Source: Chloroflexota bacterium
GTDB taxonomy: Bacteria > Chloroflexota > Anaerolineae > Promineifilales > Promineifilaceae
Assembly: GCA_029559155.1 (NCBI GenBank)
Contig: JAKQCM010000501.1
Span: forward strand, 1-34,036
Direction: 5' to 3'
Length of the DNA: 34,036 nucleotides
A program made the translations under genes and the position numbers. Positions 9,154-16,057 of this stretch are shown in pieces. Under the pieces are notes generated by a model. That model was given only the letters and a program-made list of their open reading frames with translations, was not told the origin of the DNA and did no database searches. How positions within the stretch are numbered: the first letter of the stretch is position 1; each line of letters starts with the position of its first letter.

Positions 9154-10161
9154 ATGTCTATGAGCGAGCGAAAAACAGTCGACGACCTGTCCGTAAAAGA
9201 GCTGGAACAGGCTCTTTACCGCAAAAAAAGGCAGCAGCGATTGCAGCGATTGGAACGATTGCAGCAAGACGGCCGTCTGGTCATTGTCGATGGGTTAGCC
9301 GCGCCAAACCCTACCCCGCCGCCGCTGCCACGCCCTGCCGTCACCCCCACCGGCGCGATGCGCAACTATGTTTTGGACCCAACCGAAGAGGAAACGGCCG
9401 TTCCCCCTCCCCAACGCCCAGGCATCCAATGGCGCTGGATCACCAACAAATTGCTCCTGCTCATTGAAATCGGGGCCATCTTCGGGCTTGTTTTTGTCCT
9501 GGCAACCCTGTGGCTGACCCGCCAGGAACTTAATCAGGAATTGACCCAGGCGCAGCAAGTACAGGTCGCCAGCATCGCCTTGCCCACCCCCACCGCCACG
9601 GCCATCATCGGCCTCGTGGTGCTGCCCAGCGGCCATAAACCACCGGTAAACGGCCGTCCCGTTGAAGCCGGCGAAGCCGGAGACATCCCGGCCCACCTCA
9701 TGCCCGCCATGAACGCTTACATCCCGCCGCCCATCCCCACCCCCGGCCCCGAACAAGCCAGACGCATCGAAATCCCGGCCATCGGCGTAGACAGCACCAT
9801 CGTCCAGGGCGTCGATTGGGACCAGCTAAAAAAAGGCGTGGGCCAGCTTATTAACGCCGCCCAACCCGGCCAAGAAGGAAACCTGGTCCTGGCCGCCCAC
9901 AATGACATCTTTGGCGAAATTTTCCGCCATCTGGACAAGCTCTCACCCGGCGACGAGATCATCATATCCACCGAGCGGCAAGCCTATACCTATGTGGTCC
10001 GGGAAATAAAAGTGGTAGAGCCAACGGCCGTTTCCGTCATGGACCCCACCGCCCACGCCCAAACCACCCTCATCTCCTGTTACCCATACCAGATCAACAC
10101 CCAACGCATCGTTGTCTTTGCCGACCTGATCCCCAACGCCAAATCCCCCACGAATGGTTGA
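9154..10161 (+). CDS. Membrane-anchored sortase (class D/E-like)
   Basis: Sortases cleave a C-terminal sorting signal and link the protein to the cell envelope. From ATG 9154 the protein has 335 residues; ATG 9160 and TTG 9124 are alternatives. Residues about 8-45 are charged and probably cytoplasmic (KKRQQRLQRLERLQQ, coiled-coil-like). A Pro-rich stretch and a single membrane helix at about 100-122 follow, then a Thr/Pro linker. The sortase domain begins near 203 (RIEIPAIGVDSTIVQG). The catalytic triad is His249 (LAAHND), Cys309 (LISCYP) and Arg318 (NTQRIVV). The long cytoplasmic N-terminus is unusual. No clear LPXTG-type substrate gene was recognised in the window, although Thr/Pro-rich exported proteins occur at 26809 and 33099. 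Confidence 0.88.
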   Translation: MSMSERKTVDDLSVKELEQALYRKKRQQRLQRLERLQQDGRLVIVDGLAAPNPTPPPLPRPAVTPTGAMRNYVLDPTEEETAVPPPQRPGIQWRWITNKLLLLIEIGAIFGLVFVLATLWLTRQELNQELTQAQQVQVASIALPTPTATAIIGLVVLPSGHKPPVNGRPVEAGEAGDIPAHLMPAMNAYIPPPIPTPGPEQARRIEIPAIGVDSTIVQGVDWDQLKKGVGQLINAAQPGQEGNLVLAAHNDIFGEIFRHLDKLSPGDEIIISTERQAYTYVVREIKVVEPTAVSVMDPTAHAQTTLISCYPYQINTQRIVVFADLIPNAKSPTNG

Positions 10162-10186
10162 CGCCCCTCTGGGCTTGTGCTATTAT
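10158..10186 (+). promoter_or_regulatory. Sigma70-type promoter of the infC-rpmI-rplT operon
   Basis: TTGACG at 10158-10163, a 17-base spacer and TATTAT at 10181-10186 give five of six matches in both hexamers. The -35 box overlaps the last codons of the sortase gene. Transcription would start near 10193, leaving about 100 leader bases before infC. In other bacteria this leader carries L20- or IF3-dependent control; no specific fold could be assigned here. Confidence 0.85.
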
Positions 10187-10293
10187 TCAGCCCGAACTCC
10201 GGTCCAAATGGCCGGATTGTTTGTTCTTAATACCATTTTGCGATTACCTGAAAAAATGGGAATTGCGCCATACGTAACCTGGAGAGTTAGGAG

Positions 10294-10869
10294 ATTCGCA
10301 GAAGAAAAAGTAAACCAAAGAGCAGTAGCAGCACCAGCGTCGAGTATCGGATCAACAATCGGATTCGCGTCCGCGAAGTCCGGTTAATTGATCAGAACAA
10401 TCAAAATCACGATGTGGTGCCGACTCGCAAAGCCCTGGAGATGGCTCAAGAAGCCGGCTTAGACCTGGTAGAGGTCGCTCCAAATGCTGATCCACCCGTT
10501 TGCCGCATCATGGATTATGGCAAATTTGCATATGAAAAAACAAAACGGGAACGCGAGGCGCGCAAACATCAAAAGCAGATTGAAATCAAAACGCTCAAGC
10601 TGACCCCAAGAACCGCCGGTTTCCACCGCGACATCTTGGTGAAAAAAGCACGCGAATGGCTGGGTGAAGGGAAAAAAGTCAAATTTCAAATACGCTTCCG
10701 GGCGCGCGAAATTACTTATCCTGAAATTGGCCAGGAAATGCTCGAGGGCATTGCCACCGAACTCGGTGACGTGTCTGAGGTTGAGCAAGCGCCTAAATTA
10801 GAAGGTTGGTCCATGACCCTCATGCTCACGCCAGAGGTTCAAAAGGTAAAAAGTCAGCCAGCCGAATAA
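10294..10869 (+). CDS. infC: Translation initiation factor IF-3, AUU start
   Basis: IF-3 binds the 30S subunit, prevents subunit joining and checks the start codon. The open frame continues upstream of the first GTG (10414) through the conserved N-terminal segment YRINNRIRVREVRLID and is closed by TAG at 10288-10290. No ATG, GTG or TTG exists between that stop and 10414. The most upstream plausible start is ATT at 10294, giving 191 residues, close to the usual 175-185. GGAGAG at 10281-10286 lies 7 bases upstream. An AUU start is the known basis of IF-3 autoregulation in Escherichia coli. The C-terminal half contains the hallmark DPPVCRIMDYGKFAYE and later REITYPEIGQEML. It begins an operon with rpmI and rplT, the usual order. 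Confidence 0.93.
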   Translation: MRRRKSKPKSSSSTSVEYRINNRIRVREVRLIDQNNQNHDVVPTRKALEMAQEAGLDLVEVAPNADPPVCRIMDYGKFAYEKTKREREARKHQKQIEIKTLKLTPRTAGFHRDILVKKAREWLGEGKKVKFQIRFRAREITYPEIGQEMLEGIATELGDVSEVEQAPKLEGWSMTLMLTPEVQKVKSQPAE

Positions 10870-10885
10870 CAAACAGCGTCATTCC

Positions 10886-10908
10886 AAAAGCCCCAGAGGG
10901 GCTTTTTT
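10886..10908 (+). terminator. Terminator-like hairpin between infC and rpmI
   Basis: AAAAGCCCC (10886-10894), a three-base loop and GGGGCTTTT (10898-10906) followed by more T form a compact intrinsic terminator in the 52-base infC-rpmI gap. It ends just before the rpmI ribosome-binding site. Because rpmI and rplT must still be expressed and no second promoter is seen, it is more likely a partial terminator or attenuator. Confidence 0.8.
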
Positions 10909-10921
10909 GTGAGGGATAGAT

Positions 10922-11170
10922 ATGCCAAAAGCGAAACAAAAAAAATACAAGTTGAAGACGTATAAAGCGGCAGCCAAACGCTTCCGCATGACGAGCACCG
11001 GCAAAGTAGTGCGCACGAAAGGCGGTAAAAGCCACCTTCGTCGGCGTAAATCGGCCCGTACCAAGAATCTGCTCAGCAGAATGTTGGTTGTAGAATCGGC
11101 CGGTGACCGCAAGCGCATCAAACGCATGGCCCCGTACATGAAGAAGTACAAGGCAAATCCGCCCAAGTAG
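10922..11170 (+). CDS. rpmI: Ribosomal protein bL35
   Basis: This is a small, very basic protein of 82 residues of the large ribosomal subunit. The core AAKRFRMTSTGKVVRTKGGKSH and the ending RKRIKRMAPYMKKY match bL35. It is about 16 residues longer than the common 64-66, with extra residues before the core (KQKKYKLKTYK) and a short C-terminal tail. GAGGG at 10911-10915 lies 6 bases before the ATG. It sits between infC and rplT as in most bacteria. Binding of L20 to this mRNA controls the operon in several bacteria, which could also apply here. Confidence 0.95.
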   Translation: MPKAKQKKYKLKTYKAAAKRFRMTSTGKVVRTKGGKSHLRRRKSARTKNLLSRMLVVESAGDRKRIKRMAPYMKKYKANPPK

Positions 11171-11180
11171 TCGTATCGGA

Positions 11181-11239
11181 ACCAGGTAACTGGTAGTGTC
11201 GCTGCCTGGCCTCGGTTGGACAACCAGCTTGAGTGTCCA
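11181..11239 (+). promoter_or_regulatory. Structured rpmI-rplT spacer, possible L20 site
   Basis: The 97-base spacer contains ACCAG-GTAA-CTGGT (11181-11194), a 5-bp stem capped by a GNRA-type loop. It also contains TGGACA (11217-11222) pairing with TGTCCA (11234-11239). The spacer is long for a ribosomal operon. L20 autoregulates through rRNA-like mRNA folds in Escherichia coli and Bacillus subtilis, so this is a candidate. The assignment is inferred from position and pairing alone. Confidence 0.4.
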
Positions 11240-11267
11240 GAGCTAAATGAAATGCGAGGTATGAATT

Positions 11268-11621
11268 ATGAGAGTTAAAGGTGGGTTTACAACCCAACGT
11301 CGCCACAAGAAGACCCTGGCGATGACCAAAGGCCAATGGGGGACACGCAGCAAGCTGTTCCGCCGTGGCAACGAAGCGATGATGAAATCCTACTGGTACG
11401 CGTATCGCGACCGTCGGGTGCGTCGTCGGGATTTTCGCCGCCTGTGGATTGCCCGTATTAATGCGGGCGCTCGCCAGCAAGGCATGAGCTACAGCCAGCT
11501 GATTCATGGTTTGAAGCTGGCCAATGTTTCTTTGGATCGCAAAGTTTTGGCAGATTTGGCCGTGCGCGATGAGGTTGCTTTTGCGGCCGTCGTGGATGTA
11601 GCCAGACAAGCATTAGCCTAA
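11268..11621 (+). CDS. rplT: Ribosomal protein bL20
   Basis: This is a 117-residue basic protein required early in 50S assembly by binding 23S rRNA. It is full length, with the typical start MRVKGGFTTQRRHKK and conserved YRDRRVRRRDFRRLWIARINA and GMSYSQLIHGLK segments. GAGGT at 11256-11260 is 7 bases before the ATG. It is the last gene of the infC operon and is followed by a strong terminator. In several bacteria L20 represses its own operon. Confidence 0.97.
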   Translation: MRVKGGFTTQRRHKKTLAMTKGQWGTRSKLFRRGNEAMMKSYWYAYRDRRVRRRDFRRLWIARINAGARQQGMSYSQLIHGLKLANVSLDRKVLADLAVRDEVAFAAVVDVARQALA

Positions 11622-11645
11622 ACAAACGTTTAGCCCCTCAACAAA

Positions 11646-11684
11646 CAAAAAGCGTCACGCGATTTTCGCGGTGGCGCTTTTTTT
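11646..11684 (+). terminator. Intrinsic terminator after rplT
   Basis: An AAAAAGCGTCACGCG arm pairs with CGCGGTGGCGCTTTTT (one bulge and one G-T pair) around an ATTTT loop, followed by a T-tract ending near 11684. It starts about 25 bases after the rplT stop and closes the translation operon. Confidence 0.9.
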
Positions 11685-11695
11685 ATTTGAGTCTT

Positions 11696-11754
11696 AGACC
11701 CTAAGGGTTGACCTGGAGAAGTTAAGCCATTGGGAACTCAAACCCTTAGGGTCT
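11696..11754. repeat. Dispersed inverted-repeat element, copy 2
   Basis: A perfect 14-bp inverted repeat has arms AGACCCTAAGGGTT at 11696-11709 and AACCCTTAGGGTCT at 11741-11754 around a 31-base loop. The arms are identical to the core of those at 1484-1545, and the loop is similar. It lies directly after the rplT terminator, so termination alone does not explain it. This supports a mobile or REP-like dispersed element. Confidence 0.85.
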
Positions 11755-11862
11755 TGCACTTGGCGTAATAAATCGTCATGAACGGTGACTGAGCGCCGGA
11801 CGGCCGTAGTTGTCTCTGCCCCACCCTTTGAGTAATATCCCTGACCGGAGTTGGGAAGATTA

Positions 11863-13962
11863 ATGAGCGTGAAAGGAACCCGCAAGGAACGATATGCCTA
11901 CCTGGCCTGGATGCTGTTGGCGCTGCTCACGGCCGTTTCTCTGCGCCTCATCGCCCTCTCCACCATCCCGCCCGGCCTCACCCACGACGAAGCCGACCAT
12001 GGCATCACCGCCTGGAGCATTGTCAACGGCGCGCGCGCCCTCTATTTCACCATCGGCTACGGCCGTGAACCATTGTACGATTACGCCACGGCCGTTTTCA
12101 TGCGCTTCCTGGGACCAACCTATCTGGCCGGCAGGGTAACGGCCGTCTACTTTAGCCTCATCCTCATCGTCGGAATGGCCGCCTGGGTGCGGCGTGCATT
12201 TGATTGGCAAACGGCCGTTCTCACCGCCGCCGGATTGGCCGTGGGCTTCTGGCCGGTCATGACCGCCCGCCAATCGCTGCGTTCCATCACCCTGCCCGCC
12301 CTGTTCACCCTGGCCGTCTACCTCTTCTGGCGCGGTTTGGAAGAAGTGAATAGGAGGCGAGGGCACACGGATGTGCGCCAAGCAAAATCAGCGCCCGCCA
12401 CCGTCCATCCGCGTCCCATTTTCTTTATCGTCGCAGCTGGCCTTGTCCTTGGCCTGACATTTTACACCTACATTCCGGCGCGGCTGCTGTGGGCTGTTTT
12501 TCCAGCGACGCTGGTTTATGTCGGCTGGCAAAATCGACCGCTTTTTCGCCAAACGTGGCGCGGAATGCTGCTGATGCTGCTGTTGGCGGCGCTGATTGGC
12601 GCGCCGTTGTTTGTTTACCTGGCCGGCCACCCGGATGCCGAGACGCGCATCGGGCAATTAAGCCAGCCGTTAACGGCCGTCACCCAGGGCAACCTCGCCC
12701 CTCTCTGGCAAAATACACGCGCCGGGCTGGGCATCCTCACCTTCGAGGGTGATGGTTACTGGCGCTACAACATCCCCGGGCAACCGCTGCTGCCGCCGCT
12801 CATGGGCGTGTTGTTCGTCGCCGGATTGATGCTTGCGATGTGGTGGATTGGGACGGGCAAGCGGCAAACAGAGCTGCAGCCAGCAGCCGCTTTTCTGGCG
12901 ATGGCCTGGCTGCTGGCCGGCCTGGCGCCTGTGTTGGTGACCGGCTCGCGGCTGTCCACCACCCAGGCCATCGGGATGCAGCCGGTGGTTTACCTGTTTC
13001 CGGCGCTGGCGCTGCGCCAATTGGTCGGCAGCTTCCAAAACAGGGTTTCCGGCTCACGGCCCACAGCTTACGCCGCCCACATCGTGCTGCTGCTGCTTTT
13101 TGGCGGCACGGCCGTGGCCACCGCCATCAACTATTTCTCCGTTTGGGCCAATCAACCCGACGTGCGCGTTGAATACGAAAGCACGATGGTCGCCGCCATG
13201 CAGGCGATTCGCACGGGAAATTGGGGCCATACGGCCGTTTCCACCCAAACACCCCGTCCCTACCACACCCCGGCCGTCGCTGCCCTGACTTTGCCAACCG
13301 CCCTGCCCGCGCCGCGTTGGTTCGACGCCCGCGCCAGCCTGATTTTGCCATCTGCGCCCCAAAGTTTCATGCTGATTCCCGGGTTTACACCGCTGAATCC
13401 GGCGCTGGAACCCTATTTTGCCACGGCCGTTCTCAGCCAAACCCTGCCCCTGCGTCCCACGGACCTGGATCGCCCGCTGGCTGTTTACCGGCTGGATGGC
13501 GCGCAAATGGCCGCCGATTGGGCGCAAAAGTTCCAAACCCTTCCCGGCGGCGCAGTGAATTTTAGCGACACGGCCGTTTTTCTGGGCTACGATTTACAAA
13601 CGCCAACGGCCGTTGCCGGAGACGTGATTACAATCGCCACGTGGTGGCAGGCACAACGGCCGTTAACCGACGCAGTGTTGTTTACCCAGGTGATGGGGCC
13701 GGACGGCCGTCCCATCGCCCAGGCCGACCGGCTGGATGTGCCCGGCGAAAGCTGGCAGGCTGGCGACCAGTTCATTCAACTGCACCAATTTACGCTGCCA
13801 GAGGCAACGGCCGTAGGCCAATACCCCATCATCATCGGCCTGTACACCTGTCCGGCAGGCTGCCCGCAGACGCAAGCGCCGCAGCGGCTGCCCATCCTTA
13901 GCCCCGCCGGCTTGCCCGCCGATTATCTTCCGCTGACCGAATTGAGTGTAAGCACACCATGA
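11863..13962 (+). CDS. GT-C membrane glycosyltransferase (GT39/ArnT-like), paralogue 2
   Basis: This is a 699-residue polytopic protein. ATG 11863 is preceded by GGGAAG at 5 bases; TTG 11851 is less likely. A first membrane helix at about 13-33 is followed by IPPGLTHDEADHG with Asp42-Glu43, the GT-C acidic motif, nearly identical to the product of 4101. Helices continue to about residue 430. The tail, about 572-690, is beta-rich (VFLGYDLQTP, LFTQVMGPDGRP, WQAGDQFIQLHQFTLP, YPIIIGLYTCPAGC) and belongs to the same shared extracytoplasmic domain. The gene overlaps the next by ATGA, indicating translational coupling. It is the gene richest in ACGGCCGT in the window, about 14 copies. The donor is probably a polyprenyl-phosphate sugar; the acceptor is unknown. 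Confidence 0.87.
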   Translation: MSVKGTRKERYAYLAWMLLALLTAVSLRLIALSTIPPGLTHDEADHGITAWSIVNGARALYFTIGYGREPLYDYATAVFMRFLGPTYLAGRVTAVYFSLILIVGMAAWVRRAFDWQTAVLTAAGLAVGFWPVMTARQSLRSITLPALFTLAVYLFWRGLEEVNRRRGHTDVRQAKSAPATVHPRPIFFIVAAGLVLGLTFYTYIPARLLWAVFPATLVYVGWQNRPLFRQTWRGMLLMLLLAALIGAPLFVYLAGHPDAETRIGQLSQPLTAVTQGNLAPLWQNTRAGLGILTFEGDGYWRYNIPGQPLLPPLMGVLFVAGLMLAMWWIGTGKRQTELQPAAAFLAMAWLLAGLAPVLVTGSRLSTTQAIGMQPVVYLFPALALRQLVGSFQNRVSGSRPTAYAAHIVLLLLFGGTAVATAINYFSVWANQPDVRVEYESTMVAAMQAIRTGNWGHTAVSTQTPRPYHTPAVAALTLPTALPAPRWFDARASLILPSAPQSFMLIPGFTPLNPALEPYFATAVLSQTLPLRPTDLDRPLAVYRLDGAQMAADWAQKFQTLPGGAVNFSDTAVFLGYDLQTPTAVAGDVITIATWWQAQRPLTDAVLFTQVMGPDGRPIAQADRLDVPGESWQAGDQFIQLHQFTLPEATAVGQYPIIIGLYTCPAGCPQTQAPQRLPILSPAGLPADYLPLTELSVSTP

Positions 13963-16010
13963 ACCAAACCCGAATCCCCTATGAACGCTGGCTGATTCTG
14001 GCCATCACGCTGCTGGCTTTTGGCCTGCGTGTCTGGCGGCTGGACACCACGCCGCCCGGCTGGCGCGACGATGAATTGATCAATTCTCAGGTCATCTCCC
14101 AACATGTGTTGGATGGCGATTGGGCCGTCTATTTTGCCGATGCTTCCGGCCACGAAGCGCTCTATCACACGCTCAACGCCGGGATGCTGGCCTTGTTTGG
14201 CCCAACCGTGTGGGGCATTCGTTTTCTCTCCGTGCTGATGGGCACCTTGACCGTTCCCCTGACTTATCTGCTGGGGCGCAAGTTGTTCGGCTCGACGGTC
14301 GGTCTGGTGGCGGCCGCGGCGCTGGCCCTCAGCTTTTGGTCGTTGATGTATTCGCGCATTGGACTGCGGCACGTTTCTCTGCCGCCATCAGTGCTGGCGG
14401 CGTTTTACTTTTTCTGGCGCGGGTTATCGCGGAAAACGTGGCCAGCGCAGGATCGCGCCTGGCGTGAATGGCTGGCGCCACAATCGGCCCTGTTTAACTA
14501 TTTGTTGACGGCCGTTTTCCTGGCCGTTGGCTTCTACACTTACTTTGCCGCGCGGGGCGTGCCCGCGATTCTTTTAGCCTTTATGATTTACCTGGCCCTG
14601 TTCGCCTGGCCCACATTCCGGCGGCATTGGCCGGGATTTTTGCTGCTGTTGGCAGTCGCTTTCGGTCTGGCGCTGCCGCTCATTCTCACATTGCAGCGGC
14701 AGCCGGAATCGGAAGCGCGGGTGTCGGAATTGGCAGTGCCGTTGGTTGAAGCGCGAGTGGGCAATTTTGCCCCGCTGCTGGACCATGTCATCACCACCCT
14801 GAGCATGTTCCACCGCACCGGCGATGGCGAATGGCTCTATAACATCCCCAACCGCCCCGTTTTTGGCCCGCTGGGCGCGGTATTCTTATGGGTGGGCGTG
14901 GCGCTGGCAGTCTGGTACGCGCTGCAACCGGCGGGGCAGTGGCTCGGCGCGCTGCGGCGGCGCAGTCCACGCCCGGAAGCCAGACCCATCCATCTGGCCA
15001 GCGCTTTTTTGCTGCTGTGGTGGCTGGCGGGTATTGCGCCTGGCTTTATCAGTGTGCCGCCGGCCAGTTTGGGACACGCGATTGTGGCTTTGCCGGCCGT
15101 TTTTATGTTAACTGCTCTGCCGGTAGGCTGGATAGTAGGCGCTTTTCAAATACGGTCAGCCGCAAGCCGGTCGGTTCCTGCGACTGGCGCGCGCGCCCTG
15201 GCTGTTGTCCTGAGCGTGCTGCTGCTGGTCAGCATCGGCTGGCGGGATGGACAGGATTATTTTGTCAATTGGCCGCAGCGCGGTATGGTGCGTTTTCTGT
15301 ATCGGGCTGATATTCACGAAACGGCCGTTTACCTGAACGCCCACCCCGACATCACCGACATCGGGCTGACCAGTTTGCTGGCCGGACCGTGGGACCAACT
15401 GGCGCTGGCAAATGATTTGCGCACGGCCGTGCAGCCCCGCTGGTACAATTCGGATCGGGCAATTTTGCTCAATCCTGCCCTGGTGCTGGCCGATTGGCCG
15501 CAAAAACCACAATTTTTGCCGGAGGCGTACACACCGCTGGCTGAACGGCCGTCAATTGGCGCTTATCACTTTTACCAGATCGATTATGAGATACCGTCGG
15601 GCGAGCGGGTGTGTTTTGCAAATGGGCTGTGCGTGGAAACGGCCGTTTATGACCCCATCACCCAGCGCCTCACGCTGTTCTGGCAGGTAAGCCGGCCCCT
15701 GGACTTGCCGCCCAGAACGTTGATCAGCAATCCGCCGCCGCCGGGCGTGTATGCCGGATCGCGCCTGAGCCTGTTTGCTCACCTTCTGGACGACGAAGGC
15801 GCGCTGCTGGCCGGTGACGACGGTTTGTGGGTGGACGTGTATTCGTTGCAGCCAGGGGATCAGTTCGCCCAATTCCACCAATTAACCGCCCCAGCAGGCA
15901 GCGTTGCAACGGCCGTTGCCTTTGGCCTGTATGATCCAATGACCGGCGCGCGTATTTTGACGGTAGACGGCCGTGACAGCGTGACAATTCCGGCGGCATC
16001 TGGCAATTAG
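13959..16010 (+). CDS. GT-C membrane glycosyltransferase (GT39-like), paralogue 3
   Basis: This is a 683-residue polytopic protein that starts within the stop of the previous gene (ATGA). The helix at about 10-28 is followed by TTPPGWRDDELINSQ, with Asp37-Asp38-Glu39 replacing the HDE motif of paralogues 1 and 2. A GHEALYHTL segment follows in the same outer loop. Helices extend to about residue 430. The tail at about 550-675 keeps the shared pattern (LTLFWQVSRPL, LSLFAHLLDDEG, LQPGDQFAQFHQLTAP, AVAFGLYDPMTGARI). The different acidic motif and the lower similarity suggest a different donor or acceptor from paralogues 1 and 2. The gene lies in a run of co-directional glycosyltransferase genes ending with a sensor kinase. 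Confidence 0.85.
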   Translation: MNQTRIPYERWLILAITLLAFGLRVWRLDTTPPGWRDDELINSQVISQHVLDGDWAVYFADASGHEALYHTLNAGMLALFGPTVWGIRFLSVLMGTLTVPLTYLLGRKLFGSTVGLVAAAALALSFWSLMYSRIGLRHVSLPPSVLAAFYFFWRGLSRKTWPAQDRAWREWLAPQSALFNYLLTAVFLAVGFYTYFAARGVPAILLAFMIYLALFAWPTFRRHWPGFLLLLAVAFGLALPLILTLQRQPESEARVSELAVPLVEARVGNFAPLLDHVITTLSMFHRTGDGEWLYNIPNRPVFGPLGAVFLWVGVALAVWYALQPAGQWLGALRRRSPRPEARPIHLASAFLLLWWLAGIAPGFISVPPASLGHAIVALPAVFMLTALPVGWIVGAFQIRSAASRSVPATGARALAVVLSVLLLVSIGWRDGQDYFVNWPQRGMVRFLYRADIHETAVYLNAHPDITDIGLTSLLAGPWDQLALANDLRTAVQPRWYNSDRAILLNPALVLADWPQKPQFLPEAYTPLAERPSIGAYHFYQIDYEIPSGERVCFANGLCVETAVYDPITQRLTLFWQVSRPLDLPPRTLISNPPPPGVYAGSRLSLFAHLLDDEGALLAGDDGLWVDVYSLQPGDQFAQFHQLTAPAGSVATAVAFGLYDPMTGARILTVDGRDSVTIPAASGN

Positions 16011-16057
16011 GTGAGGCGTGATTTGGAAAGCGATATACAACGGATGGAGATTTGAGA

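Noticed and set aside
10154..10387. A 77-codon plus-strand frame before infC
   Set aside because: It overlaps the operon promoter, leader and the true N-terminal part of infC in another frame, and its translation looks like nothing known.
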